From the NCBI GenBank assembly GCA_942486035.1, contig CALNXK010000024.1, positions 2,756,001 to 2,820,000 on the forward strand: DNA of 64,000 bases. Direction: 5' to 3'. The stretch comes from Porites lobata. Lineage: Eukaryota > Cnidaria > Anthozoa > Scleractinia > Poritidae. Below, one piece after another: positions 12,201 through 24,736 of this stretch; within the stretch, counting starts at the first letter, position 1; the number at the start of each line of letters is the position of its first letter. The notes below the pieces were generated by a model. The model was not told the DNA's origin and ran no database searches. It worked only from the letters and a program-made list of their open reading frames with translations. The position numbers were made by a program, and so were the translations under genes.

Positions 12201-15200
12201 ACGACCTGGCGCCTGTTGGTTATAAGTAACTTAACGATATCTACCGGATATACCGCTATCTGATGGATAATGCAAATAGTTTCCGGAACACATATACATT
12301 GGACAGCGATTTTTTTCGGTGAATAGCAATAGCTACAATCATGGACAAAAGTCTTGGGACACTTTTGCATTTCTGGGAGAGTTTTCAATTCATACAGACC
12401 CAACCCCTCCCCTCACCCCACAAACAACGTTGGACGCGTGTATCCACAATTTTTCCGGTTTCAACTTTGTACAGGGTGGGAGAAGGGATAACTGCAAGAA
12501 ATTTCGAAAAGGATGCACTGTTTTATGAGGGAGCCCGGAAATTACACAAAACTATGAATACTACGTTACTGTTTTTGAACAACCGTGCGGGAATGGTTTG
12601 GGCGCCTGGAAAGAAAAAATTATAGCCCTCCGCCCAATTCGTACCTGAAGGATCCTGGCTGCTTTGTCCTTGTAATCCTTTAATTCTTGCTTCGCAGTTT
12701 CTAGATTTGCTTTGGCAGTCTTGAGTGCTGCTGTATTTTCGTTGCTCTTATCTGGTATATAGCTAAGGGTCACACTACCTAAACTGAGGAAGCTTACCAA
12801 AAGTCAGAACTGGCAGTCATATTGAAATTAAACGATAGCCTTCACTCAAAATTTTCCCTAACAGTCACCAATGCCGAGCAAATTATTTAAGAACAGACTG
12901 ATGTGGCTGGATAGTCCTGATCAATAGTGGAATTCTCTTTACAATTTGAATGGTCTGGCCAGCTATTTCTAACAAATGGAGAGCCCTAGAATGCTTGCTT
13001 GTTGTACTTTGGTAAAAATTCTTCAGTTTTATTGGCTGAATGCAGCTGTAGTTCAACTTAATTTGAAACACCGCGACCTCTCTAATACACCTCCCCCCAC
13101 CCGATCAGGAGGACTCCTTTACCCCCGCCTTTTTCCGGGGAAGGGGTTCTAATAAAGAGGAGAGTTAAAACTTGGAAGTAGCCACTGTTTAAGGCACAAC
13201 ATATCTTAAACCAAACCTTTGAATTTGTGCAATCTGCACATAATCATTAAAAATGTACTGGATGGCAAAGAACTGTGTTTGCGCCATAAATCAAATTAAG
13301 GAAATTAAAGAGGGAAACTCTAATAAATTTTAGCTTTTTAGGTGGGAGGGTGCTTAAAAGAGACAGAAGGATTATTAGAGAGAATAAAGTACCTGAATGA
13401 AAGAAATTGAAAAAATTTCTTACATAGTTTAAATTGTCAAATTTCACTCGCCCAATTTTTCATTCAAGGTGTTAATGCCAAAAAATGATATATAACAATA
13501 AAAAAACAGACACATACCGAATGCAGCTGGCACCCGATTCTACTCCTTTGCCAAATCTGCAGAATCATCGATATCAATGACATGTGCCATGACTGTAAAC
13601 AATTATTTGAAAATATTACATATAAAAGGATACTCTTCTCTTCATTAAGTTTCTTTTGCATGTTTTTGAGTGACTCTGCCATGGCTTGTTGCTCTTCCTG
13701 TAGTTTATTTTGCCTTTCTATGGCCTCTTGCTAAAAAAGAAATGCACAGCAATTTACTTGTCTAGCTCTGCAAACCATGTGTATTTTGAACTTTGTTTGA
13801 GACAACGAGGTCAAATTGAAAAAATGCCAGCAAGGATGTCATGACCTATAAGTAAATAAGTAAATTAATTTTATGGAGCTTTGGACTTTAGACTACCCTT
13901 TGAATTCCTGCAAATAAATCAACGAGCAACATGAGGTACAGCTTAATAAGGCAACACAAAAACAACACTCATGGTTCGCTCATGTGTGTGTGCCCTAATG
14001 ACGCACAGCTAAAAACATATTAAATATGCTATTATGCCCAGTAAGTATACACACTGTAATACCATGCATTGCTTTAAGTAACTGACCTGCATTTTCTTAT
14101 GAGACTCCTGGCTAGCTTTGAGTTTTCTCTCTGATTCTTCTAGTTTAGCTTTCAGTGTATCCAAAGCCTGACTATGCACTCCAGTGGATTCCGAATGATC
14201 TTGGAGCAACCTTCATGCAAAGAGAATAATCATTACATAATTCACATGTTAATGTCATCACATTATAATTCATGTAGTTGTTTTCAGTTGATAAATAAAG
14301 CATGCTCTTGGAATCTTCTAGCTTGATGTTTCCAACAAATACTAGAATATCGAGTTTGAGTTAAACAAGAACAAGATTTAAATCATTAATATAGTAATAA
14401 TTTTCACAAAAAACCCCTTAATGGCCTTTTTCAATTTTTGAGTGGGATCACTTAGCGAAAATCCATCAACATGGCCGGAAAGGATGTCTTACAATGTAAA
14501 ATACGTTAGGTTGCCAAATTTAAAAGTGATTTGTTAGAAGCTAATGAACTCGAAGATACAACTCCAACAGGTCGCAGAATTTTACAGACGTTACGTTTAT
14601 TTTTTTTTTTCAGGCGCCCACAGCCACGGATCCAGGATATTCGGTAATTGATCTTTATCAAACATTGAAAAAACTATGGAAGAGTTAACTTAACAAAGTG
14701 GCAGATGCTAGTACAGTCCAACCCTGCTTTATGGACACCCGCTTAATATGGACACCTTACTATTACAGGCAGTTTTGTTTGTCCCTGGGGAAAGCCTTTA
14801 CATTTTCTCTCAATTCAACCCGCTTATACGGATGCAAGTTAATGCGGACAACGGACACTTATTTCTTGCCCAATCAACAAATTCTCATAGAAAGCAAACC
14901 TCGCTCATGCAGACACTTCATTATCAACTGTATCGTGTAATAGACCTTTCCTTTTTTAAGATTAAAAACCTTGAGTTGACTTTGACAGCATGTCCATGTT
15001 CCCAGCACTACGATACACCAGATAAGGGTGATTTGTAGAAGTCAATTTTTGGCATCAAAGGAATTTTGCAGAAAATGGTTTTGAGTAAGTACTAAATAAA
15101 TGAGCGATTTTCAAGTGTTTTCATGGACTTAAGCCGCATAATGACAGCTTTTTGAAGGTTACAGATGTTTAATTTGACAATGCTTAAGTCCTCTTTTACT

Positions 15201-18200
15201 TCTTTGGTATTTCGTTCTAATAAAAGGTGTTTTTTTTTTACTTTAATGACATGACCAGCTTATTACGGCCTCCCCGTTAATGCAGACACTTTTCGTGGTC
15301 CCATCAGTGTCCGTATTAACAGGGTTTAACTGTATTGTTGGTCAGTTCAAGTCACCCGAGTAAGAAGGCACTTTGCAATCCTGCACATTCACTTTGCAAA
15401 TGGCTGGCCTGTTACAATAACGAGTACTTTACACTTCTGACCTTTCTCTTTCAAGTTGGTACTCCTCAATCTGCTTACGCTTGCCTTGCAACTCCTGATC
15501 TGATTCCTGTACTCTAACACGCAAGACTGCTAACTGTGAGTCCTTAGCATTTAGTGCCTCTGTAAAATCATCTTCCTTTGACCTCAGCTGTCTTGTAATT
15601 TCCTCAGAAGCTAACAGTTGTCCCTGGCATCTTTGAAGATGTTTCTCTATTTCTTTTGTTCCTGATTTTGAGAGAAAAAGAAAGTAATTAATGAATTACC
15701 TAACCTTGACCTTAACCTTTCTTGAAGTCATCTTGCTTAAAACAAAATTAACACTGTCAGGTTTATTCAGGACTGACTGGGTCAACAGCAGAGAAAGCTT
15801 CTCTAATAGATGGCTACAATAGTACACATGCTATGATTCGCTGCTAAGTGGGCATTATTTTTTTGTAATGACTGGGCAATACTAGCGACACTGTAAAGTG
15901 TCCAAGACATATACAATCTGTGTTCAACTTGATAGTGGACATCAATGTTATGGCCAATTGACAGCTGTCAAAATGGTACCCGCTGACCAGTGTGACATGG
16001 CTGTATCATGGGCTCAAATGTACACCTCACTGAGGTGACATGTTTTTTAAAGTTTTCCGCTGACAAGTTAATGGTTTCATTTGACCGCAGGCCATAATGA
16101 AAAGGCCATAGAAAAAATAACTTATTAACCTTGTCCGACCAGTCACTACAGCGAAATCTCAGACCTCGGCCTTGATGTACTGACCAAGCGATACCTCGGT
16201 CTGAGATTTCCCTGTTATGACCTCACTCTCGGTTAGTAAGTGGTATATAAAAATGAGCAGCAAGTAAAAACAGAGGCCCCGCAAATTCATTGCCTCGAGT
16301 ATTGCTTGCTTGCCCATTTTTACCCCCCTCCCATCTCATGCTTGTGTTACTTGCTATTTGTTACATTCCTTCTGGTCTGTCTGAGGAAATATAGAGGATG
16401 TGAAGAGTCTGTTGTCTTAACCACCTCACAGACAGTCAGGGATGTAGCTAAGGAGAAGATAAGCAGGCTCTTTTGTTAGTCAAGCTGGCTTTTTCACTCA
16501 ACTGCATCTCTAAATTTCCTCATGTCTTTGTTTTCGTTGCAATTAAGGCTAGTGGTAAGCTCTTTTTCAGCCAGTGAAATTAGCTGGAAGCCAGTTCTTA
16601 GCAAAATCCCTGCATAGCAATGAGTTGTCAATCATGGAAGATTTGGATTCTGCTCTTTCATGGTGCAATATAACTGATACTTACTTTTTTCAGCTTCTTT
16701 TGCCCTTTGCACTACAGACACCATTTCTTCATTCAAAGAAGCCACCTCTTTTCTCAGTAATGTGTTTTCTAGTTCAAGGTTAGACATATGGTGATCATCT
16801 GTGTGGTGGCCACTGTTTATTGTAACAACATCATGCTGAGGCATTTCTTGTGACTTGGGCTCTTCCACATTGGAACCATTAGAAACAGCACTGACTTCAT
16901 GAATCTTATCATCAGTTTTTGCAATGATTCCTAGTAACAAAATAATATTTAGCCATGGAATACTGTAATCTAGAAATAGAGAACCACCAATCAGGGAAGC
17001 AAGATACACGTGACTTGCAATCCAGATTCCCACCATGCTTAACTTCCCTAAAATCCAATCACTACACTGGTTTTAAACTCATTTAGCATCATTCGTCAGT
17101 TAGAAGAACCTTTCGGGATGAGTTTTGGTGGTTACCACTCACTAGTTGCCATGGATACATTCTGTTCATCTCTTCTACGCCTGGCATCACCATCCTCTAG
17201 GGCACCTACACTTAACCTCATCTGCTGTTAAAGAGTTTAACAAAGATTTTTGCGACCCTAAACACTATATCATGATAAAAAATGGATATTTCTTTATATG
17301 TGATATACTACTAAAAACTTCACGATTCTTGAAAAATTACAGTAGAGAATCTCTACACGCTACGTGAGGGATAAAATAAAACTCTTAAGGGCATCACAGA
17401 GAAGAAAGTGTACCAGCTCACCCTCGTTAAGTTTCCCATCTATGGAATCAACTCGGGTCTGCTCCATATTACTAACGGGATTTGACACCACATCTGATGA
17501 GCTTTCCACAGACACCTTTGGCTTGATCACTTTTCGTTCTTTTGTAGCAGGAATGTTGCTGTTTAGGAACTCAAATAATTTATCATCACTTTTGTTTTCT
17601 GTTCGTGCCACCCTAGGGGGAGTCCTGGTACCAGAAGGAGGGAGACGAGACTTGATGGGAACTGTGGGGCCACCTGAGTGCAGAAAGAAATGAGAAGGCA
17701 TGATTGTCACTATTGTGTGAAGTTACTGGTAGCCAGAGAAAACAGCCAACATTTTGCGACCCCACCACTGGCTTTCCCACAAAATGACATCTGAGAAACG
17801 AGTGCAGAAATTCTATACTAATGACCATCGCAACCCAGACCTGGGTAGTGCTTCTGATTGCAGGGGGTTCATTAAGGGCCGGGCACCGGGCAAATTGACC
17901 GGCTGTGAACACGACTTTGCCCGGCTGCTTTACATCTCAAAGAACTTCTTTTTAATACAGGGAACGATCAAAAACAGTTTTAAGTTACAATCGTGCCCAT
18001 TTCTTGATGAGTCTTATCGAGTGTAAAACATACTTTGCGGTGCAATTTCCACTTTATTACACGCGGCATGAAATCCCCTCGTTCTTTGTGTGTTAAAAAC
18101 AAGAATCGCCCCATAATACATTGCGAAAAGAACTGTGCTTCATAAACGACCACCTGAAATGTAGCAGTGTTGCGAGCATGTGAGCATGGCGGCCCAGAAA

Positions 18201-21200
18201 AGAACGCGTTCGATAGCGTATTATTTTTCGGCTTCAACCAAAGAGCCTCCAGTAGAGAAAAGACCAAGAGATGAGTAGACTTCTTTGTGATTTAACCTTT
18301 TACTTGCCTGTATATATTGAATGGCTTAATCATCATGTTCAAGGAAGCGAAGCGTGATTTTTGTTCGTCTTATGGTTTACGCCAATGAATTAATTTAAAA
18401 ACGTTAAAACAGTGCTCCTCCCGTCTAGTCATTGAAATTTTAAAGATAAGTTGATTACGGCTCAGATGCTGATGGTGAGTTTGAGTAAAGATTATTATGA
18501 GCAGAGCTATTAAAAGAGAACCAAAAAGTCCAATTTGTGTGGTGGGTATTGGTATCAAATCATGATTAAATTGTCTAGAAAAGTTATCTTTTTTTGGTTG
18601 TTGAAAGTCATTGTCTGCAGCTTCAAAATGCAGGAAAACACATCCTTACGACTATAGAATTTCAAAATTTTCCGGGGGAGCATCCCCCCAGACCCCCCTA
18701 GAGGGCAAGGCCCTCCGGGCCTTGCCAATTCTTTGCCCGGGTGTCAAACTCAGTTGCCCTCCTGTTCAAAACCTTAATGAACCCCCTGTGATTGGCTCAA
18801 AATTTGCTTTAACCAACTAGAACCACTTCCCAGATCATCAGTATGGAATTTCTGCACTTGTTTCTCAGACATTATTTTGTGGGGAAAGCAGTGGTGGCCT
18901 CGCAAAATGTCGGCTTTATTTTTTGGGTTCAGTTACTAGAGATCCTAGTAAAATGAGAGTCACATGGGATTTCACAGTTTCTTTGTTGTCAAGAACGTTT
19001 GGCTGCTGACAGCCACTAAGATTAGAGAACTTTGAGAGAGTTATGAATAGGCTTGTAATAGCTCAATATTTTAAGTCACACAAGATAAATAGTCTCCTGG
19101 TGTGAGTGGGCATGAGATCAAAGTTAATGATTCCCAGATACGAGAGGTTAACAGATGAACAAACAGCTCTGGCTCCAGTCAATCAAAAGGTAGATAATGC
19201 TAATCCACTGAATAATAATCTCTATCCAATCAGGGTGCAAAGAAAGTCAGTTTTACGGCTTGCCATTCTGGCAAGTTGTTGCTAGTATGCACTAGCCCAA
19301 GAGTCTTTTAAGTAGCCCAAAAAGATTTTTGATGAGCAGCATTGATTACAGTTCTTCTGTAATTTGATTTCCCAAAAAACTTCAGTCCCTTTGGGCAAGT
19401 AAAGAACAGGATTCACTAGACCCGATTGCAAAATCCACTAGCCCCGGGCTATCGAACACAACTTTCTTTGCACACTGCCAATGGATAACAAGATTGGTTT
19501 CTCCAACACTTATCCACTGCATAGTTATTTCCCCACAGCATATTGATATCTACCATTTGAACAACTGTGAGAAACCACATTGCTAAAAGAAGACAGTTTC
19601 TAATGTGTGGTTCCAGAAAATATCCAGACTCCCACCACGGAGGGAATTGGAAATTCCAGGGGGGTGGGGGGGTCAGAGGCCCAGGAAATTCCAGAAGGGA
19701 GGGGGGTTGGACCATAAAATCACTTTCCAGGGGGGCAATATCATTTTGTTTTCGACCTGAGATCGAACATTGCTTCTTACCGACCTGGTAGATCATTTTT
19801 AGGACATAAATAACTTGAAATATATCACTTAAGATTGTTCCTTTTAAACTTAACCAGGTTTCCTTTCTTCCAAAAGCGTTTTGGATGTAATTTCAAAGGA
19901 ATTAGACCGACTACAACTCGTGTTATCGCATGCTCGTATATTCGGCCGCCATTACTCGTTACCAGTCTTTCCCAAAACATCAACGCATGCAACACATCAC
20001 GCAACACAACACGTTGCGTCAGTCGATCGATAGATCAGAAGAGTGGCAATTTTGCCTCACGAAGCACAAGCTATACATTGTAACCATTTTAGAATGAAGA
20101 GTTTGTTTTTATTCTCCTTTTCATTTTCCCTTGATTTTGTAGTTGAACGTGTGGCATGTTCTTGATCGAATTCTCGCTGAAATGGTGTCGATTTCACCAA
20201 ACATTTATTACGGCGATCGCGCATCACGTCGCATCAGTCGATCGAAAAACAGTAAATTGAATTTGGTTTCCCTTCAAGTATCTTCAAGATGCAGGGGGTA
20301 TTCATTGTTATCATTTCAGAATTCAGAGTTTTCATTCTCCTCTTTGTTTTGCATTAATTTTGTGGTCGTAAGTTTGACTTGTTCTGCATTCCCGCACGAA
20401 ATGGCGTTAATTCTATCAACATTACGCCCATGAGACGAATAACAAATCGAAGCTTGCCCTGATTAAGGTGAATTCACAAATATAACCGACTTGTTAACTT
20501 TCTCTGTTTCATTTAAAGTAAGAGATGAGCAAAAATTACAGATCAGGTTACTTTGTGGTGGTGTAGTGTGTTTTAATGTTGCGAGATCACTCAAATAAAT
20601 GGATACACAAGCATACAAGCTTCTGATGGAAACCGTTGGATACTAACCATAAGTTGCCTCATTCTTCTACTTTAATAGTCTTTCTTCGTGAAAATGAACT
20701 TTTCCAGAGGGGTTGGGGGGTCTTTGTCACATTTGTGGAAATTCCGAAGGGGTGGGGGGTCATCAGTTCCCTGGAAAAATGGAAAATCCAGGGAGGTGGG
20801 GGGGCCCTAAGTGAAATTCCCTCCGTGGTGGGGGTCTGGATATTTTCTGGAACTACACAATAATTGTAATGCGTTAAACTGAACATACTCATTTTACAAC
20901 ATTTTATTTGATGGGAAAGTGACCTGGGGTTTGGAATTAACACTATCTCACAATCTATTTATGGTATTCATCATTAAAACAGGATGTCATTGGCATGACA
21001 GTTTCCATCGCCCTACACAGGGGTTGAAAAATTCCTGTCTGCTAGTTTGGGACTAGTCAATTTTCTTCCTTGCAAGTAACTTTTAAAGGTCACTTTCCCA
21101 AAATGCAAATCATTACCCAAGACAAGGAAGTAATGGTCCCAAGGCAAGCCAAAATGTGATTGCTCCTTATTTATATTTTGTTAGCTCGGCTATGATCTGG

Positions 21201-21901
21201 AATGATTTTCACTCTGGAAAAAGTTCATTCCATCTTCATATATTTCTCTGTATTTGGTTACATGATATCAATCTGACATTTTATTCCAGTATGTTATTCT
21301 GGAATGAGTCCATTCCAGTTTTCAATCTGAATTGAAATTCGTTTTGGTACAAAATTTCATTCTGGTACAATGTAAACTGAAAACGAAAAAAAAATTGCAA
21401 ATCTAAACTGAAAACGAAAAAAAAATTGAAAATCGTGTGGTCTGGGACATGTTGTACATCCATATCTGATCTGGTGTGAGCAAGAACTCTTCAGGCTGAG
21501 CCATTCCATTTTATCAGGTGAATGCAATACAAACCTCACTCTGGAACGAAACTCACTCCAGAGTGAAAGTCATTTTGGCATCATATGAACAGTTTCTAAG
21601 TACAAGAAGACCACCCATGCCTGTTTTCTATCATGCGAACTGTGAATCACTGAATATACAAACCTAAAACATTAGTGTCACTTGCTGATCTTGTAATACT
21701 TCCCTGTTGTCCACTGGGTGGTACAGAACTTGTTCTTTGAGTAGAAGCAAGGGTAACAGATGGTAAAGCTGTAGTACCACTGCTGTTTAGTCCAACATTT
21801 TGAATGTCAGCTTGCTCCTTTGTCAATGCTGTGGCTGCAACATTGTCAACTTTCTCCAAAAGTGACTCTGCTTTGCCCGCAAGCTCAGTAAACCATGACA
21901 T
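3219..21901 (-). CDS. GOLGA5: Golgin-84 (golgin subfamily A member 5), 16 coding exons
   Basis: Tail-anchored Golgi coiled-coil protein that tethers vesicles within the Golgi stack and helps keep its ribbon form. Coding exons in transcript order: 21901-21664, 17673-17422, 16930-16685, 15661-15442, 14210-14087, 13730-13634, 12751-12645, 11064-10900, 10514-10386, 9814-9752, 9661-9626, 8396-8247, 7285-7132, 4588-4495, 3936-3873, 3311-3219. Phases agree throughout, giving 743 aa against 731 in human. The start MSWFTELAGKAESLL matches the family N-terminus. A conserved FEFLNS motif is near residue 105, coiled coil runs from about 215 to 610, and IRLGLFLKRYPIARLF begins near 694. The membrane anchor is about 703-728, followed by a short lumenal tail ending LPQQP. 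Less certain points are the acceptor at 7285, in a poorly conserved linker, and the donor at 13634 (GTATCC). Exon 10 uses a GC donor. Identity is sure; a few exon edges are not. Confidence 0.93.
5060..5079. repeat. CT microsatellite
   Basis: A run of about ten CT units inside a golgin-84 intron. It is a simple repeat with no further signal. Confidence 0.9.
5306..5604. mobile_element. Miniature inverted-repeat element, 299 bp, with 41-bp ends
   Basis: The left end (ACACGGGACGATTCGCAATG onward) and the reverse complement of the right end (ACACGGGTCGATTCGCAACG onward) match over about 41 bases with a few differences. The internal part from about 5369 to 5500 is shared with the repeat at 11707-11862. 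There is no coding capacity, so it is non-autonomous. It lies in the intron between golgin-84 exons 13 and 14. Superfamily not assigned. Confidence 0.8.
6145..6369. mobile_element. Miniature inverted-repeat element, about 225 bp
   Basis: Begins AGGGGCCGACCATTTAACTC and ends with the reverse complement of nearly the same sequence. The near-identical ends run about 45 bases into the element through G-rich and C-rich tracts. It lies in a golgin-84 intron and encodes nothing recognisable. Confidence 0.8.
9979..10220. mobile_element. GGGCCCAGTTGTTCGAAGG-family inverted-repeat element, copy 1
   Basis: About 240 bp. The left end reads GGGCCCAGTTGTTCGAAGG and the right end is the reverse complement of GGGCCGAGTTGTTCAAAGC. 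Both ends lead into mirrored GGTTAA-rich arms (a CCCGAGGTTAAATTTAACCC core on the left). It lies in the golgin-84 intron between exons 9 and 10, about 165 bp upstream of exon 10. Related copies are at 34294-34532 and 56395-56635. Confidence 0.85.
11160..11490. repeat. Dispersed repeat with degenerate internal repeats
   Basis: Contains recurring units of the type GTATATGAAAGG...GGGATTT, followed by a segment (GGGGTACCGTTTTTGCC to TTGAATGCCCACC) that is clearly related to 37750-37910. The two copies are diverged and their outer limits are uncertain. Located in the golgin-84 intron between exons 7 and 8. Confidence 0.55.
11707..11862. repeat. Dispersed repeat sharing the core of the 5306-5604 element
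   Basis: About 150 bases beginning TAGACCTGCACCGTTCTAAA are nearly identical to the interior of the 5306-5604 element (shared GGGATAGGGGCATTGTTATG). The inverted ends of that element are absent here. It may be a truncated copy, or a separate repeat that was captured by the other element. Confidence 0.75.
12010..12104. repeat. Short inverted repeat
   Basis: ATAGCCTGTGAACAAGC at the left is mirrored by GGCTTGTTCACAGGCTA at the right, enclosing about 60 bases with pyrimidine-rich tracts. It resembles a solo miniature element in a golgin-84 intron. A looser relative is at 38802-38900. Confidence 0.6.
14714..15332. mobile_element. TA-flanked CAGT...ACTG element, 619 bp (pogo/mariner-like)
   Basis: The left end CAGTCCAACCCTGCTTTATG is mirrored by a right end that reads TTAACAGGGTTTAACTG. 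The element is flanked on both sides by TA, as expected of a target duplication. The motifs 'ATGGACACC' at one end and 'GTGTCCGTATTAACAGG' at the other are typical of pogo/Tigger-type ends (family knowledge). No transposase is present. It lies in the golgin-84 intron between exons 4 and 5. Confidence 0.8.
17745..18920. mobile_element. Element with long terminal inverted repeats, about 1.2 kb
   Basis: The left arm from about 17745 to 17860 (ACATTTTGCGACCCCACCAC onward) is the reverse complement, with scattered differences, of about 18800-18920. A second inner mirrored pair, GGGGGTTCATTAAGG at about 17866 and CCTTAATGAACCCCC at about 18773, lies just inside. Between them is a strongly self-complementary GC-rich patch (about 18675-18740). 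No intact transposase is seen. It sits in golgin-84 intron 1, only about 70 bp upstream of exon 2. Confidence 0.75.
19231..19472 (-). repeat. 230-bp dispersed repeat, copy 1 (inverted relative to 40735-40955)
   Basis: Starts GCAAAGAAAGTCAGTTTTAC and ends CTTTCTTTGCA, so its tips form an imperfect short inverted repeat. The body is the reverse complement of 40735-40955 with moderate divergence (for example TCACTAGACCCG here against CACTAGCCC-type text there). Non-coding, located in golgin-84 intron 1. Confidence 0.75.
19609..20862. mobile_element. Inverted-repeat element with G-rich arms, about 1.25 kb
   Basis: TGGTTCCAGAAAATATCCAG at the left is matched by its reverse complement at the right end (CTGGATATTTTCTGGAACTA). 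Behind the tips, both arms hold GGGGGG tracts joined by 'AAATTCC' motifs. The interior has no recognisable protein. It lies in golgin-84 intron 1. Confidence 0.75.
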
Positions 21902-24552
21902 GGTGAGTTTTAATCTAAAAATTTAATAGCATGTTACTGAATTCAACAAAAAAATAAGTGTTCTACAACAGTTTTAGTAAAAAAATTGTAGTGGCGGAGA
22001 CAGGTTATAATTTTGCACTCAGGAGGGGGCTTCACCTCCTTCAAATTTCTGGTGAAGAAAGTACAGTGAAGCTTCCCAGGGTGACAATTTTTGAGAGTGC
22101 ACAAAAAAAAAATTAAAGTTAAAACTTCTCCTTGTAGTTATCCTCATCCTTGAATCTAAAGGTCTCTAATAGCGACAGTTCGCATTACGTTACCTATCAA
22201 TATTAATAAGCTAACAACAGACTCATTAGCTGTTGAGGAAATGGGTTCTTTTGTTTCAGTGGCTGGCACATTTGAATAACAAGGACAATGTTTACAGACA
22301 AGAGAAATCACTATAACTTATCAGTACCTTAACTTATTGATTAAACAATACTACAGAACTAATCATTTGACTGTGGAAATGGTAAGATTACCTGAATTAC
22401 CATTCATTATTTTAGCACTTAAAACATAGCCAGGAGCGAAGTTATATTTATACCTCTCAAGAGACAGTATATCCGATGAATTTGAAAAATAAATTATTTA
22501 CCAAACAAGCACCCGAAAAGCATCACAATTGTACCACCAAAAAATTATACTTGCAAGATGTATAAACGTCAAATTGATACTAAAAACACTTGGAAATAAT
22601 TATTCATGTTGTATTTATATCTGTCATATTTCCTGGTAGGAAAGCTCTCTGTGGTGGAAACCTTTTGAAGAGATACTATCAAAAGCTTGAACGCATTCCA
22701 ACGTCATCAAGCTATTGACAACGAAATGACCACTCAGTTAAGTAAAACAAAAATCCCACCAGCGCCAAGGGAATACTATTGAGACGATAATTTCCAAAAA
22801 AGTGCTTTCTACACATTCAAGACAACGTCGAACCTGAGATCTAAGATCAGGCTGATTTAAACGTGAAGGCGCATTCGATTATTGGCTAACTGCTAAGATT
22901 CGTGTGATATGCATAACTTACCCTGGAAACTAATAAACCTCTTCCTTTCTAAACTTAAAAAAATCCCATTCCTGAAGAATCTTCTGTGAATAAGCAACGT
23001 TTGCTACCTTTAGCGAGAAATATCAGACAATATCGATCCTTGCAGATGCAGTAGGTAGCAAGAAGGTCGCCATGTTTACATCGTACGTGTCACAGCAATG
23101 TTACGCACTCCCCCATGGAGAAAACCGCAGGACTTTGTATTGGGGGCTCTCAACTGATATTAATAAAGAAAATAGCAGAGAAAAAAGAAAATGGATGTAC
23201 GTGTCACCTTTATACCCCATCTCTGCAAAAGGAAGAGGTAGATGTGTGGAGATTCTGTTTCAGAAACAGAGACCACAGATTTCTGACAAAATTTTTTACT
23301 GGGGGCTTTAAAAATGCTTTTCCTTTTTTTTAGGCAAGATGGAATTCTGTCAGTTATTTCTCTAGGATGATGGTTCTGTTTTCCTTCTCAGCAAATTCTT
23401 TGAAAAATTAGCTTGGCACTGCCTTCAATTCTCTGATTATTTCTGGGCAATTATCGGATCCTGTTAATCAAACAAAAACAACTATTTTGCTGTTCTAGCT
23501 TCCCAAAGAGGGTTTTCATTTTTGTTTGGAAGTCCTCAACATCAGAAGTAGACTACCAGCAGTCTCTGTTTTGTCTTAGTCCATCGAGACATGCAAATGC
23601 CTCCGCTCGACGGTCGTACACGCATGTACTCCCCTCACTAACTCTGAAGAAAAAGAGAGATTGCTCACAGTCTACATCAAAGTTTCAGTGACCATAATGG
23701 AAGGATGATGGGACAAGGCTCTCTGCACACGAGTGTAATTTGTTGGACGTCAGGTTTGATTCCCGAGGCCAGACCACAGCTCAGGGTCTAGAATAACTAA
23801 GGAAAAAGGTACTTCCTTGGCAAAGCTGTGCTCTAAGAAAAAGTGAAGGGAGCCCAGTGCTCAGAACCTGTAAAATCCAGGGTGCCTGGCAAAATGATTC
23901 AAGATGCCTGGGAGCAAAAGTTAACCACAAGGGGCCACTTGGCTCTGCAAGAGCACAGCCTTGCTTTGCCTTGCAAATAGGCACAGATGACTGAAAGCTA
24001 TTTCTGTTCACCTGGCTCTTGCCGTCCAAGGGGAGAATATAGCTGTGGTGTACACTAAAAAAATCATTGTATCTAGTGAAGTCATTGTTGTTACATGACC
24101 TCAAGATCGTCCTAACACAAAGTAAGATTTACCCAAGGTAGATTTTCATTCTTCCTTACCGTAGAATGATTTACGACAAAAAAATTCTCCCGACATAATG
24201 TCCAAACACAGGTGAGATCTCATCGGACACTGGCAAATTTGGTTGGTCAATATCCGATGAGCGACTGTTATTTGCAGCCCTGAACCAGGATCTCATGACA
24301 GTAGAGGCAATTTGTAGAAAAATTTATTACATAAGAAAACCTTTCCGTTTATCCATACATATTTCATTTCAGAGCCTGCTTCATTTGAGTTTAAGTAACA
24401 ATATTTTTGTCAATAAATATTTTTGTTCTTCAGTGACCTCAAAATATACTGGGTTTCATATGTCAAATTTAACAAATTAAAGACCCTTACATTCCTTATC
24501 TCACTGCAAGAGGGAATACACCCAAAGAATCGCCTTTTCGATAATTTAGAAA
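21902..24552. other. Upstream region of golgin-84
   Basis: No protein gene recognised. This should contain the golgin-84 promoter and untranslated first exon(s). On the minus strand a 16-codon open frame starting ATGGCGACC spans 23073-23023 and could be an upstream ORF in the leader, but no splice link is proven. An inverted repeat lies at 23816-23985. The rest is AT-rich DNA without clear structure. Confidence 0.4.
23816..23985. repeat. Short inverted repeat around AGAGCACAGC
   Basis: CTTGGCAAAGCTGTGCTCTA at the left is mirrored imperfectly by AGAGCACAGCCTTGCTTTGC at the right. This looks like a small non-autonomous element between golgin-84 and CHCHD7. Confidence 0.55.
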
Positions 24553-24560
24553 ACAACAGA

Positions 24561-24670
24561 AGCTGAGGTTCCAGTACCCTTCATTGTCTTCCTTCTCAAA
24601 TTGGCCCGCAGTTCATTTTTCCTTTCGCTCATCTCCATCTCAATGTCGATGTTCATTTGCCTCTTGAAGC
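24561..24670 (-). other. Small open frame downstream of CHCHD7, unrecognised
   Basis: On the minus strand the frame MNIDIEMEMSERKNELRANL continues for about 16 more residues to a stop. Its highly charged, helix-prone composition looks protein-like. It may be a small gene, a 3' exon of a CHCHD7 variant reached by splicing (an AG lies just before), or chance sequence in the 3' untranslated region. I do not recognise a family. Confidence 0.25.
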
Positions 24671-24736
24671 CTTTAAAACTTCAAGGATTTTTCGGAGATT
24701 GTTCTGAAGCCGCTCTGATGATTATAAAGTAAAAGT

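Noticed and set aside
23740..23790. tRNA box-B-like GGTTTGATTCCCGAGG
   Set aside because: No matching box A or cloverleaf can be built around it.
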